Source of the DNA: Voacanga thouarsii | Lineage: Eukaryota > Streptophyta > Magnoliopsida > Gentianales > Apocynaceae | Direction of reading: 5' to 3' | Assembly (NCBI GenBank): GCA_026120185.1 | Contig: JANUWF010001497.1 | Location: 1,662,501 to 1,726,500, forward strand | DNA length: 64,000 bases | Shown: piece after piece, positions 12,049 to 25,183 of the stretch | Numbering within the stretch: the stretch's first letter is position 1 | Layout of the letters: each line of letters begins with the position of its first letter | Made by a program: the position numbers and the translations under genes | The notes under the pieces: generated by a model | Seen by the model: only the letters and a program-made list of their open reading frames with translations | Databases searched by the model: none | What the model was told of the DNA's origin: nothing

Positions 12049-15000
12049 TTACTTCTTGGGAACCCAGCAGCCATGAAGACCATATGGAAGGCCATAAGGG
12101 AACTTTGCCCTAGCAATTTCTTCAAATGTTTTTCCGTCCAGCAATAAGGCATATCCGTCTCCATTTTTGTCACTAATAATTGAGATCACTACTCCTGCAT
12201 ACACATGTTTCAGTAAAGGTCATGTTAGTGTTATGAAAGCAACTCCACTTGATGAATTGCTAATAAGTTTTTTTTTTTTGAAAAAAAAGGGAAAGCCAAT
12301 TTAATTTTGTGTACAAAATATGCTACAAGCAGCTGGGGAGAGTTATGCTACTCGAGATTCTTGAGATCTTGGAGGTAGAAATAGAAGGTGTTATTGTCCA
12401 ATTAGTTTGTTACATTAGAAGTAATAAAATGGTGCATATATAAATTCTTTGGTAACTTAACAGATGGCAAATTGGAGAATATGGGCTGGAGAAAAGGCAA
12501 AGGAAGGTCTTTTTTCTGTGATAAGTTGATTGAATAGCTGAGATTATGAGTTGATGTTACTTGAGCTATGTGTGAAAAGATACATAATCACAACATACCG
12601 TCATCTTCCTCTGTTGCACCAGGCCGAGCCACAAATAATGGTTCTGAAGGCACGGAACCCTCAGCATGCCAATTCTTTGCCTTTTTCTCAACCAAGTCAA
12701 TCTGCAATGCAATTAGTAAACCAATTCATCAATATTTTCTTAATTTTTCATGGTTTTTTTTTTCTTTAAAAAAAGAGAGACTATTTCATAAGTCTTGCAA
12801 GGGGCTGCCTACCGATAATTGCCATATTTTCTTGCAAGAATGTACCTTAGTGAGGGTGTTTGGGAAGTTGCAAGGCCGTTGAGCACCGCAAGCATAGGCA
12901 TATCTGTGTTTCTTTCCCAAATAAGCAGGATTGATGCTGCACATATCCATTCCTTTGCCATGTTCATCTGGGTTCAATGCTGCCTTTAGCTTCCCATATG
13001 GACTCCCATCCAATGGTATTATGAATCGCCCCACCCTGTTAAAAATTTAACCATGAAGACATGTCAATATTGATGGTTATGCTTGAGCCAAAATGAAGTT
13101 GTGCTAAAAGGACTTGTTTCACTTTGCATCCTTCTCGTTACAACAACTTTAGAAGGCGTCTCGAACCCTTTTCTTAAATCCAGAATTTTGTGGGTCTTCC
13201 CACTATTTGCATATCCAGTTCTAGTTGAACGAAACAATGTTTCATTAAATGATCATTAAAAGCAAGAAATTCCCAAAAATTACTAAGTAAAAGAGCACCA
13301 TCTGAGGCCAAGAAACAATGAAGCTGAAAAGCATATTCGACAATATGGGCGGCCGCCCTTTGCTGTTATAATTAGAGATGTTGACTATGCATGCATTTTT
13401 GCACTTATCGGTAAGAAAACAAATAAATATTACAATTTATTATAGAATAAAAAGTGATTGAAAGAAATTATATCTCCCGTATATATAAAAAAAATTTAAT
13501 AAAAATATATTTTATATTCACGATCTAGTTCTTGTCCTCATTAATGATCACCATCTGAAGCTGGCCTATTCTAGATTAAGATCCATTTAGGAGGAGAGGC
13601 TTTTACGGCTAGTGGACATGTATGTCACTATAATGCCAACTATGCCTATGTTCGACCTAGAATAGGGCTGAGAATCCACGTGCATGCAGACAACTTCTTC
13701 TCGGAGAATGCTAAATTTTGTGATTGGCTCGGAACTTGGAAGCGATGGTTTTGTCAAAATGGAAAATGACTTTGCCTGCCCACTAGAAACTATGATGAAG
13801 AATAGGTTTTAGAAAGTGAAGACATCTCTATTGTCCTAAGAAAGACACATGGAATGGATTATTTAATTTTTTAATTTTCAAAAATTAAATTCTCAATATA
13901 TTCTGGTAGATAGTGATTTTTTTTATAATTTTTCATGACAACTCTATTATCTATGCATGCAGGCATATTAATTTTTTTCTTTAATTAGATACGTTTACGA
14001 AATATTTTATAGTTCAGTTTGATTTTGAGACAAATATTATGAAGAATTTTATAGAAACTTAATTACCTTGCGTGGGGCAAGACGTCTTCTCCGGTGAAGT
14101 TTCTGAGATTCTGCAACTTGAGCTTTTCAAGAATGGTTGTGTCGGCATTGTGCTCACAGCAGTCGGCAATCACCGCCTTGATCCTCCCATCTTCATCCGT
14201 CTCTTCATATGCATTGATGAAGTGGAAAGTCACGTAGAGTGGGACTTCTACGCTTGCCACCTTTCAAATTTACACATAAAAAAAAAAAATAAAAGGCTTT
14301 ATATATTGTTTTTTAGCTAAAGAAATTGAATCAAAACAGGGACCGCAATATAAAACAAATACAATCACTTTATATGACCCTAAAAATGAAAACATGCTTG
14401 GAATTCATGCTAGTTTCTCTTAAATTTTTTGGTGCCATTTCTTCAACTGTTTTGATAGTCTTGCTCTTCAACGAATAAATTTTCAGTACATAACTTGTAG
14501 TTTTTTGTTTTTTTTTTCTGGTCCTAACATGACCCTCTCTAAGGTATCCAAAAAATTATTATTTCATATGGTTATTTACATCTATCTTCTTTAATTTTCT
14601 ACAATCACAAACAAAGATTAATTTGTTTGACCTCTGTAATGCAAGCACACGTGTGTGTACTCTGAGAGAGACAGAGAAACCTACAATCTTGCCGCTGCCT
14701 TTACACATAACATGCATAAACCCTTTGGATTCAGGGTGCCACTCAAATTTGTAAAGTGGTGTGGGCTCTGCCTTGAGTAGATTCTGAGCACAATATCGGA
14801 GTGGCATCTCCGGCACAATTATGTAGTGTTCGGTGACGGGGAACGAATGGACCCAACCGGGGGCTGGCCCTCCACGGCAGTCCACTCTGCCTATCACCTT
14901 CCTCTCATTTGTTCCCGGCTCCATCCTCACCACCAAGTATCCAGGCTTTATTAAATCAGGCAACAAAGTTAGAAATTCGTCATCAGTCACAATTGGATGA

Positions 15001-16279
15001 GCTGAGTGAATCAGACCTCCTAAAGAATCAGTGAACTGAAATTTTTTCACTGTTTCTAGGGTGTTTGGATCGATAACGATGGACCCTTTGATTGTCTCTG
15101 TAAGACAAACCACACGGCCATCGCCCAGCTTTACAACCCCGGTATTTGGATTATCGGTCAGCGAGGCACCAGAGAATAGTTTCGCCATGTCTCCGATATA
15201 AGATAAGAAGTTCTCCGGTTTAGGGGCTTCAGAAAATTCCCTGTAGCAAAGCTTCTGGTTCTTTATTGCTGCCTTGTATGCGTCTGATTCTATTTGTCTA
15301 TGTCCCATTACTAGGCTGCCATTTTCGAATGTTAGCCGGACGAGGGTGGCATAGCCGTCAAACAAGTGTCGGAAGTTGTAGTCGCCTAGGTGCCACAAGC
15401 CTGGGCCATTCCTTAGGTATGTCCCATTCTGCATAAGAACATTTATAGGCCTCAATTACTATATTTTTGTCTTAGAACTGTGGGAGTAGAGCATTTAAAT
15501 TAATTAAAGCATTAGAATATGACCATGGAATGACACTATCATGCAAGCCTCACCAACTGCAGATGTACCTGAGAAGACAATAATTGTCTCTGAGAGTATC
15601 TAGAAAATCATTTGAATTTTCAGAAACAAAAAATTAGGTCATCAATTGGCACTGATGATCAGTCATCTTGAAAATAGTTATAATTAGAACATCCATGATC
15701 AGCTGCTCTTTACCCACCCCTTTTTTGTATTCTCCTTAAATGGAGTTTTTAACTAAATCAAGCAACAACGGTTGGATTGATGGATCATTTCAAGGAGTTC
15801 CATGTAGCTAACTTGTTTGCCATGAGATACATTAGCTTAAGGACAAAAAACATGCAAGAAGGGAGACAATTGTAGACAATCTCGAGCAGCTGCCTAAACT
15901 GCATCGCGTTATATTGTGTATAGTGTATGCTAAGTTATGCAGCGTGGAAATGAAGTTCAAGACTTACTAGCCAGAGCGGTATTTCTCCTTCGACATCAAG
16001 CTTTCCTTCCCACCTCTCCTGGCGTATACTAGTCCATGCTGCAAGCTTCCGTTCAAGGTGAACGGTTTCTTCCATTGCTGGTGGTGCAGTTGGAGCAAAA
16101 GCAGGAACTTTGCTGGCAACAGTCGTGACAGTTAAGTTCCTTTTCTTGCACTTGTAACTACTGAAATTCACCCTCTCGAAAGTGGATTCATCTTTAAAAT
16201 GATCAAAACTTTTCCCAACAGTCGTGAAAGATGGACTACTACAAGTTTTGGTTGCTGAAAATGCTAATAAGGAAGCCAT
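12049..16279 (-). CDS. CCD8: Carotenoid cleavage dioxygenase 8 (carlactone synthase), complete, 6 exons
   Basis: Minus-strand exons: 16279-15968, 15428-14685, 14260-14067, 13035-12846, 12701-12599 and 12194-12049. All introns are GT-AG and the phases match, giving 1689 nt (562 aa). Characteristic segments include NGTYLRNGPGLW, DGRVVCLTET, LLPDLIKPGYLVVRMEPG, MPLRYCAQNLLKAEPTPLYK, GMDMCSINPAYLG, ACGAQRPCNFPN and a C-terminal GLPYGLHGCWVPKK. The four histidines expected to hold the Fe(II) are at about 248 (SAHP), 298 (WVHSF), 365 (VTFHF) and 555 (GLHGC). The first 60 or so residues are Ser/Thr/Lys-rich with few acids, fitting a plastid transit peptide. In known plants CCD8 converts 9-cis-beta-apo-10'-carotenal to carlactone, the strigolactone precursor that restrains shoot branching. 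The length is close to the family norm of about 550-570 aa, and no break is seen. Identification as CCD8 rather than CCD7, CCD4 or NCED rests on these CCD8-specific strings. Confidence 0.96.
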
Positions 16280-16357
16280 GGAAGAATGTGTTTCTTATTT
16301 GGATGCCTGAACTGCGTCTAGCAAGAACTTGTAGAACTCAAAGACGAAATGAAGGTG

Positions 16358-16366
16358 TATTTATAG
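16358..16366 (-). promoter_or_regulatory. TATA box of CCD8
   Basis: The minus strand reads CTATAAATA, a good plant TATA box, beginning 79 bp upstream of the chosen ATG at 16279. The spacing allows a short 5' UTR and supports this ATG as the start. Not tested experimentally. Confidence 0.65.
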
Positions 16367-16886
16367 GGCCAAAATCAAGATGGTCCTAATCCCCACGCCC
16401 ACAAGTTCAAAAAACCCCCCCTTGTTTTTGGGAATAAGGGACCGCAAGATACCAACATTTGTGGCCATTTCATGGCAAGATGAAATCTTGGCCAAATTCA
16501 ACGGTCAAGATTTCATTTGATTTGGGGATTCAGTTTGCCTTTTAGGGTTTTGTATAAATTCTATTTATTTCTCACATATATTTATAACTTTTGCACTTGA
16601 TTTTGTAAATTTTATACATAACTTTATACATATTTTTTGTACATTAAATTGTGTGACAAATTGTATCATATGTCTTGGAACCCACAAGACATATTATAAA
16701 ACAGAAAATAGAAAAAGGGAATGGTTTATTAAATTGTTGGTATCTTCACTGGTGGAAATTCCTTTTGGCAAGAAGACAGATTTCATCATGGTTGCAAACA
16801 ATCTCCACCAGCTTGGAATCAATGGACAAGTGGAGTGTTTCGGTCATTGAGGATGATAGAAAAGCAATGGAATGATACTACATGGA

Positions 16887-16887
<1 letters not shown>

Positions 16888-16977
<90 letters not shown>
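16888..16977. repeat. (ATT)30 microsatellite upstream of CCD8
   Basis: Thirty uninterrupted ATT units, followed by four GTT units, about 0.6 kb upstream of the CCD8 start codon. Perfect trinucleotide runs of this length are usually length-variable between individuals. Confidence 0.97.
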
Positions 16978-19164
16978 GTTGTTGTTGTTTTATTTTTTTT
17001 GGAAGCAAACATAGATCTTTCTATTTTTTAAGAACATATAAAGACTAAGGTGATGTAAACTACATGAGATTTTTTTTTTCCATAGTTACAATTTTCAAAA
17101 CATGTTTTTTCTTCTGTATATCAAAGAAGGAATGAAGAACATTATATCAAAGGAATGTTTTTAGAAATTAAGCTATAACTTTATCACGAGAAGTCTTGAT
17201 TATATATGTTTTCAAGCTAATAAAGTTTGAAAAATATATGTTTATGAATTTGTAACATGTATTACTTAAAAGTTCTTAGCCTCGTTTTCAGGTGTGTGTC
17301 AAAATGTTTTTAATGTCTTTAAATTGGTATTAAATTGTCTATATAAATTATTTTATTGGAAACTTGTGTGTCATACATAGTAGCTTTCTAATTTTTTTTT
17401 AATAAAATGTAATATATGAATACAAAATCTAATTAAGAATTTCATAACAAGAAATAATTTGGGGTTCAGAATTGAATATCCACATATTTATTTTGGATGA
17501 TAAGAACTAAATGTTAGTTTTCTTAAGATAAATACATGTTTCTTCTTATTAGGATTAGCAACGTTTGGGTTATCTACTGGAAATAGAAAAACTAAAACGG
17601 ATCATTTGATTGCTTACCGTTACGAATTGATTGAAAATTCTTACTACCAATACTGAGAGGTTGGTTTCAATAAAATTACATATAACTGAAATCTCTAACC
17701 AATTATTATTTTTATATTATCCCAAAAAACTAGTAAATTACAGAAATATTCCTCAATGTAAATAATACACATCCAAATAGAAGTTATTAAGCCAAATTAT
17801 TTTGAGAAACTCCAATAAATAGAATACATCCAAACAAAATGTGATTATATATGGATACCACCCTTACCAAACTAACTGGTCCGTTAAATATTCGAATCAA
17901 ATAATCCATGGATCTTGACTAATGAAATTGATAATATGTCAAAATCGATAAAAAAAAAAAAAGTATCAATGTCGTCATCTCTACTCACTATTAGCCTTTG
18001 TAATTAATAATAATATTATAATAATTTATTTTATAATCAAATTAATATTTTCTTAAATATCTGTATCAAGTTAAAATAAGATATTTAAATTAAGATAGAT
18101 ATAATATTTTTTTATTCCTTCTTATTATAAAGAAGATGAAAATGGTGAATTTCTCTTCCTTTAAGCTTTCTATTCTTAAGTAAATAGTATACTATATGTT
18201 GAGGAATTTTCTCCATTTTTTTTTTTTTTTGGTCCCGAGGAAGAAAATTTTGAAGGAGCATCAGCTTGGGCTCGGATCTGTAGCCAGAAGAGGACATCCG
18301 TTTTCCAGAAAACACAAATGGGAAATTCTTTTTTCCACCCAAGTATTTCCCCAAATTTATTAGCCAAATTTGAGTTTGCTTTGCTGAAAGATTCCTCGAA
18401 CTGTGAAATGTACGAAATGATGAGACAATCTGAGTCAAGTTGGGTCATCTCAGTATTGAATAATTGACCCCTTTTTTTCTCTTGTCTCTAATTAAAGAGT
18501 TTGATTCCTCCAATTGATCTCTGGAGCCTTTTATGATCACGAGTTTGCTGCTACAATTAGTAGATTTAATAGGGTTTAAAGAATGACGTAATCCATTTCA
18601 TGTTGTCCATAATGTGTACCTTTTAAAATCAAAATTTATGTGATTATTTGATTTTAAAAAATAAAAATTAAACAATTTAAAATAAGTCACGTATATGTTA
18701 ATAATAATTTATCTTAATAGTAAGAAGATTGTTACTCAAGACGTAGATCTCGAGTTCAATATCGAATTACGTTTTATTTTTTTTCTTTATTCTCTTTTTT
18801 ATTTTTTGTCTTCTTCCCCTCCCCTTTAAAAAAATTTAGAAAAAAGGGAAAAAATAAGTCACTTATATAATAAATAGGTAATTGCAATATTAGGTAAAAT
18901 GAAGATGCTTCGTATGTACTAGGCATTGAGCAAACTGTGATGGTAATCTTGACTTTACCCTGTGGCTGTAAGACTTATAATAGGGTAATATATAGGTACA
19001 ATTTCTTATTTGGTAAAGTAAAAGCATAAAAGTTTTTACTTTATAGAAATTAGTGTAAAGTATAGCATAAAGATGATAATTTACCGGGTAAATTGTGTTT
19101 ACCCCCTTGTCCTATCTTGGCAAGAGAATGGTAGGGGGTAAAAATTGAAAGAACAGGGTGAAGG

Positions 19165-19540
19165 TAGAAATTTGCTATCTTTACAGGTTAGAGTGGTTTT
19201 AATGCTATCAACAATAGTCGCATCAGCAATTGGAGTGGAATGACCTCATATGGGGCAAGGTAAAGGTAAAAATTTGCTATCCTTACGGGTTAGAGTGGTT
19301 TGAACGCTATCAACAATAATCGCATCAGCAATAAATAGCCGCATCAGCAATTGGAGTGGAATGACACCATATGGGGCCATATGGTGTCATTCCACTCCAA
19401 TTGCTGATGCGGCTATTGTTGACAGCGTTCAGACCACTTTAATTTTATTCCATTTCAATTCTATTACTGATAGTGTCCAAATATTTTAAGCATCCTATTG
19501 AGCCAATTGAAGCGGAATGGCCCCATATGGGGCATTCTGA
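19165..19540. repeat. Tandem repeat cluster ending in a perfect 41-bp inverted repeat
   Basis: A unit of about 105 bp (AAATTTGCTATC.TTAC.GG, TTAGAGTGGTTT, GCTATCAACAATA, TCGCATCAGCAA) occurs at about 19168 and again at about 19270, followed by a further short GCCGCATCAGCAATTGGAGT copy. The last copy (19334-19374) is mirrored exactly by 19377-19417, with only two bases between the arms. The inverted copy continues imperfectly through GTTGACAGCGTTCAGACCACTTTAA. A diverged CCAATTGAAGCGGAATGGCCCC segment follows near 19502. The DNA can form a near-perfect hairpin, as in a foldback or MITE end structure. Confidence 0.85.
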
Positions 19541-20029
19541 TAAATTACTCTTACTAGATTCAAATTATTTAGATGGTACACTTACAAATTCTCAACAAAA
19601 ACTAACTTGCAAACTAATTTACAAATTTTTTGTACTTTAATTTATAACAATAATATAGAAAGAAATAGATAAAATTGTAAGATTTGATACATTTTAATAA
19701 AGACATGACATTTTGAAGATGATATAAAGTTAGGATTAGATTTAAAATAATATTAAAAAGTTAGATTTTAATTTATTAGTATTCTTATTATATATATATA
19801 TATATGCGTGTGTATATATATATATGTGTGTGTAATTATTTAAAATAATATAGAACAAGGATAAACTTTGAAGATCTTCTAGCCTATTTTGGTTTATGCA
19901 ATAAAATTTAAAACTATTATGAAAATGACATAAAAAAATAGCATATTTGTAAAATGGATCTTATCAACTCAATTACAGTGTCTCTAGAAAAATGAGTAAT
20001 CTATATTAATTAACTAGAAAATAAATATT

Positions 20030-20032
<3 letters not shown>

Positions 20033-20095
<63 letters not shown>
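20033..20095. repeat. (AT)n microsatellite
   Basis: 63 bases of uninterrupted AT dinucleotides in AT-rich intergenic DNA. Confidence 0.97.
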
Positions 20096-20100
<5 letters not shown>

Positions 20101-21287
20101 GAAAATGAGTACAAGCTTTGGTGTATTTGAAATTCAAGGAAATTATAATTGGTTGTGAAGCAACTTGATTTGTACTCCTAGTTCATGCCTCTTTAGGAAA
20201 GTGGCAGCCCATGATTCCCACTTTCATTATATTGCTTCAATTAGGGACTTATTGTAAATTTGCTAAATCAATTTCCCTCTGGGACCTTCCTGTCTGCCAC
20301 CTTAATTATGTCATATCTGGTATGCCTATGTTTGAAATACACCTTGTCATTTTAATTGATATATATAACGATTTAAAAATTAATATTATTCAAGTTATTA
20401 CATTATCATTAATAATTAAAAAAAATAATTCTGGGACCTATATATTTTAAGGAGGTTAGCTAAAAAATGAACATTTATTTTAAAATAATTCAAAATTGAA
20501 ATTCAATTCTAAAACGAGAGAGTATCACATTTAATGATTTGTGGGCGCAGGAACTTGATAAGTGAGCAATTGCGCGAATACGAAAAAGGCTTTCAAGGGT
20601 GAATTTGTTACTTATACTTGGAGTTCTTTTATTTATGTTTTTTGGACAGAATATGTCACTTATTTTTTAACTTTCTCATATTTTGATTTTTATTATCGAA
20701 TTTTAAAATTTGTAATTTTAATCCATGAATATTTGAAATATCTAAAAAATAACTCTTCCAAAAATAAAAAGTTCAATCACAATACAAAATCACTGGATTT
20801 TAACTTTTATTTCCTTATTTTTTACTTCCAAAATATTGTTCTTTGACTTTAATCTCGATACATTCTCTTTAAATTTCTTCATATTATCAACAACAATTTC
20901 AAGATCTGACTCTATGCCTCTTATTCGACCTAATAATCTTGGGATTACTTTTTTTCACATTTTTGGATCTAACCATACAATAAAAATAACAAATTTCACC
21001 CTTTAATAAACAAAACTCAAACATAAAAATGAGAAAAAAAAATGAGATTCAATTCTCGATGGATAACAAAGAAATCCTTATTCGGTTCTCAATGGATATC
21101 AATTTTCTTGACATCCTTATAGAAAGGAAGAATAGATCTGAAAGGAGAAAAGAATTACTTAAAAAAAAAAATTTGAAAGGAGAAGTAAGAGACGCACAGT
21201 CACAACAGTTTTTTTTGTCATGTGAAGAAGTTCATTTGTAAGAATTAAAGAGAAATTTGGTGTCATATTGTGAGGGTTATAAATAGA

Positions 21288-21290
<3 letters not shown>

Positions 21291-21335
<45 letters not shown>
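21291..21335. repeat. (AT)n microsatellite
   Basis: 45 bases of uninterrupted AT dinucleotides, with ATAATAGATC following. It creates a spurious Tyr/Ile-repeat ORF on the minus strand. Confidence 0.95.
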
Positions 21336-21338
<3 letters not shown>

Positions 21339-22902
21339 GATCATGTGGGAGTCACGTGATAAATTTTTATGAGCATTTAACAATTTTAATTGACGGAAAT
21401 ACTATTTCTTAGGTGTTTTAAATATTCGATGGTTAAAATTATATATTTTAAAATTTAAAAGTAAAAATTAAAATTTATAAAAGTTTAAGGATGATTAATA
21501 TATTTTCCCTTTTTTTTTTGTTATTCGTTTGGAAGTAGGAATTTGGCCATTATCAAAATTGTCTTTTTTTTTTTTATGTTTGAATTTAAATGTTTTATTT
21601 TTATTGTAAGTAAATGTTTTATTTTGAATGTACTTACAATAAAAATAAATATTTAAATTCGAATAACGAAAGTATTAACTAATCCCATAGCCTTCCATCT
21701 GAACATGAAAATCATATAAATCTAAGATTTTATGCTAGTTGATGAATTGAATCGGTTGGAGATATGGAGTATTCAGACCCTTAGAAGACCATGACCTATA
21801 GAATGAAGAAGATTGAATTTCAAAATCTTAATAAGTTTCCACCTATCCTTAATTCCTATTTGTCAAGAAACTCTCCAGCCCAATAAATTCTTCACATCTA
21901 GAGCTGAAGAGAAGTTAGGACTTGGAAACTTAGTAAATAGAGTCACAAGTATCAAAAACTCAATCTCTTATAATTTTCTATTTTCACGATCCCATCATCT
22001 AAATGTGTGTTTGAATGTGAGTAATTTTCTTTCAATCACGCAAACATAACCATAGTGCATCAATTATAGTTTTTCTGAAAAGAAACCATAAGATGATGGG
22101 CAGATGACCTCCAAATAAGGGGAACCTAACACTTGTAATTGACTAAAGGAATTAATTAATTGATTAAACAAATTTATTATCCCACTTGACATTATAAAGT
22201 GCCCTCAATGAAAGTCAGATTTCTTGGCTAGCAATTTGAGAGTACCAAGACACTAACACAGTAGTGAAAACGCAAGAAATCAGATATGGCTTGTAATTGC
22301 TTGTGTCCTTTCATGCCTTCATTGATTCCCACAAGCATCAAGCAAAGGGATCATGGAAATGGAATTGCCCATCTGTGGCAGACAAAGTTAGGTTTCCCAC
22401 AAAAGGCAACACTAAACTGAAAAAAAATATTAACATTGGAGGTCATTCAATTATATCAAAATTAAGTAATGGATAGGTCCCAGTAACCATCATTAGGGTT
22501 GTGGGACTTTGCTGACTCCCAATTTGTTTGATTAGACTTGGGATGATCAAATATTTCATTAGTTGTTGCATTATTTTGTGGTATTTGACTTTAAAATTTG
22601 TCTCAATCAAATTCTTGAAACTAAAGTGGGATGAGAATGGAATCATGGCTTATGCAAAGAGCCTGATTACTTGTCAAATTTTCAGCTGCTTTCATTGTCA
22701 TAAACAAGAGTTTCAGCAATTTTTGATATTTTGTCATCGTTATTTTTAGGTTCACTTTGTCCACCATTTCTAAAATATGGGCTTCCACGTAGGACCTAAA
22801 ACCTAGGTGCTTGGGGATGGAAAGAACGAGGTTAAACCAGTTATCGTGCAAAATATCTTGAGTTCTTTTTTTTTGTTTAAAGAATAAAACTTGAGTTACA
22901 CT

Positions 22903-23384
22903 TAGGAGTGGCTGCAGTTGGAAAATCAAAATGTTGTCAGTTGATGATTGGTTAAAATGACCAGTTTCAACTTTAACCTTTCAATCTCCGTTAATAACGG
23001 TTGGTCAATTAATTATTAATAGTTGAAATTATAATTGATCAATTAGTCAATTATCAATTCCTTTTTACTTGACAAAAGAGAAAAAGAAAAGTTAAAATAA
23101 TGATACAAGGTTTAAAATCTTTGATTCAATATACAAAATTAAAAATGACTAATGATGTGGTTAAAATTTGATAAAATTGATAAAGAAAATTGATATAAAT
23201 AAATTACTAGTAACGAGATTTTTTTTTCTTTTTTAAAGAGAATTGAAGACTTCAATTAATAGATAAATTATTTGACGTCAATTGGAATTGACAGTTTCAA
23301 TCTTAAACTGTGGTTAACAGTTGAGCAACCGTTAACAATATTGACTAGTTAAACTAGCCAACAACTAAATCAGAATCACCTCTA
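22903..23384. mobile_element. hAT-like MITE (about 480 bp)
   Basis: One end reads TAGGAGTGGCTGCAGTTGG and the other, inverted, reads TAGAGGTGATTCTGATTTAG. The flanking 8-mers GTTACACT (22895-22902) and GTTACATC (23385-23392) agree at 6 of 8 positions, consistent with an old 8-bp hAT target duplication. The interior is rich in GGTTAAC/GTTAACG and AATTGAT words in both orientations and has no coding potential. The TAG.GGTG terminus is common in plant hAT-derived MITEs. Confidence 0.6.
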
Positions 23385-24239
23385 GTTACATCTCTCCAAA
23401 ACGAGAAAGAGAAGAAATCAATGACTGGCTAATCAACGTTGTCGATCAGATCCCTATGGATAGTATCTTCTCTTAAAAGCAGTGTTTGACTTACTTAAGT
23501 GGAGAACATGTGTAATATTCGTTTGATTTAAAGAGTGCAATGGGTCGTTTGCATGCCCGCGTTTACACTTTGGCCGGACTATGCTAACAAACTCACTACT
23601 AAGCGCTAACTATGATTTAAGTCCAACATCGTCCATCCTGTGATCTCTCAGCCTCAGGCACCAGAACAAACATACACTAAAAGTCATTTGTAGGTGGAAA
23701 GCCACAAATATATGTATAATCAATGGAAGCTAGCCAGTCCTAGTTCACATTTGGACCATAAGATAATGAAAATTTGATCTACTGATCGATGTCATATTAG
23801 GAAAAGTAGGACTGAGTCTAAATATTCTTCAAATCCTTAATGGCTTCGTTTTGTAATTATATCCTTGTATTTACCTCTGACTTTTCTGTGCCACGGCCGA
23901 AAATCCTTTTTTGCATGGCTTCGGATGAGATAATTGTGTTGTGTTCTAGAAAATTTGCATGTATACATTTGTATATGTTTGCTCATTTGTCGGCAAGTAT
24001 ACACCCAGGAGGGGTGAGTTATGAGTAAGAAATTCTGTAGGAAGGAAAAGTAAAATTTTATAATTCTTTTTTTTAATAACATCGACTTCTATCTTTAAGA
24101 AAAATATGAGGTGATAAAAAATTTTCTTCCACCACTTCATTCCGTCTGTTTCAGGGATAATGAAGAGTAGAAAAGGATTATGAGTCATTGATAAACTCAT
24201 ATCAATCTTGAATCTTCCTAATATTTGTTAAAATGTTTG

Positions 24240-25183
24240 TGTGTGGTTTGATTTGTCAATTTCCTATGATGTTGTTAAATATTCCTATTATAGTTACGTT
24301 AGTTTAACATATTATAACATAAGAAGTTTAAAAAACGTATTAAATTGATAACGCAGTTCGGCTATTAACAAACTTATGTCTGCAAATCTACGACTAGTAA
24401 AAAGATCAACTAAACTTTAATATAAGTTGCAAGGACAATCACTTATATCAAATTTCCAAGTGCTCCTTAGTAGACTTTAACAGAATACAACACAGCACTT
24501 TTTCTGTCAAACTTACAAAAGATCATTGTTGGATTCAACCATCATGATCGATCTCTCGTCAATCATCATTACAGCAACTCGACAAGTCCTTATTTGATTC
24601 ATAGTGTCTTTTCACTAGAAAGATAATTGCACAGAAGAAATGTTTGATTCAAGCTCCATTATAAGATAAGTAATGTAGAAGCAAACAATTTGAATCATCG
24701 ATACATGCTTAGGAGCGAGTATCTGAAAGCTTCATCAATAGGATATGCATAAGATTTTCTCAAAGTATGAACATGAATTTTTTACTCTATCTTTTACTCG
24801 ATCCCTTCAAAGAATGCTTTCTAGAATTCGTCTATACTCTTCTTGGTTTAGAGTTGGCTTTTTATAATTGCAACAGAGGTATTGTAATCTCATTGAATTA
24901 GGAGACTGTTAAATCGTTTTCTTTTCTCACATTTCTAAAAACATTATAGTCCCACTCTAACTTGTACTATTCTTTCACCGTATAAGATCTTCATTAAATT
25001 CCCTTCAAAGAAATTCTCAAGATTTGCTAGAGTTCTTCTAAGTATTATTAGTTTCCAAAAGGTCTTCAAATTGAACCCACATCAAATTGTGTCAATATTG
25101 TAGTTTCCTAAAATAGTTGCAGAACCATCATTAGTGTGTCAAAGAAATTTGTTTAAGATACTTTGACAATATTAACCCTAACA
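24240..25183 (-). repeat. 3' LTR of Copia A
   Basis: 944 bp, plus-strand ends TGTGTGTGG and CCCTAACA. It aligns along its whole length with 32749-33646, sharing segments such as ACAGAATACAACACAG, GTTGGATTCAACCATCATGAT, AAAGCTTCATCAATAG and AAATTCCCTTCAAAGA. Minus-strand LTR start TGTTAGGG follows the polypurine tract. Confidence 0.9.

Larger units (their letters stand above)
16980..24239. other. Gene-poor AT-rich intergenic region
   Basis: No supported gene lies here. The region carries dinucleotide runs at 19790-19835, 20033-20095 and 21291-21335, a tandem/inverted repeat cluster at 19165-19540, and a hAT-like MITE at 22903-23384. Several ORFs of 60-108 codons (for example near 18112-18448, 20562-20846, 22443-22929 and 23837-24200) are A/T-driven and resemble no family I recognise. 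Confidence 0.6.

Noticed and set aside
16653..16875. Two ORFs upstream of CCD8 that might be an upstream gene
   Set aside because: Short, overlapping in different frames, without family resemblance, and within the likely CCD8 promoter region.
18112..18448. Two overlapping minus-strand ORFs (108 and 90 codons)
   Set aside because: A poly-T tract supplies the Lys runs. No family resemblance and no splice or promoter context.
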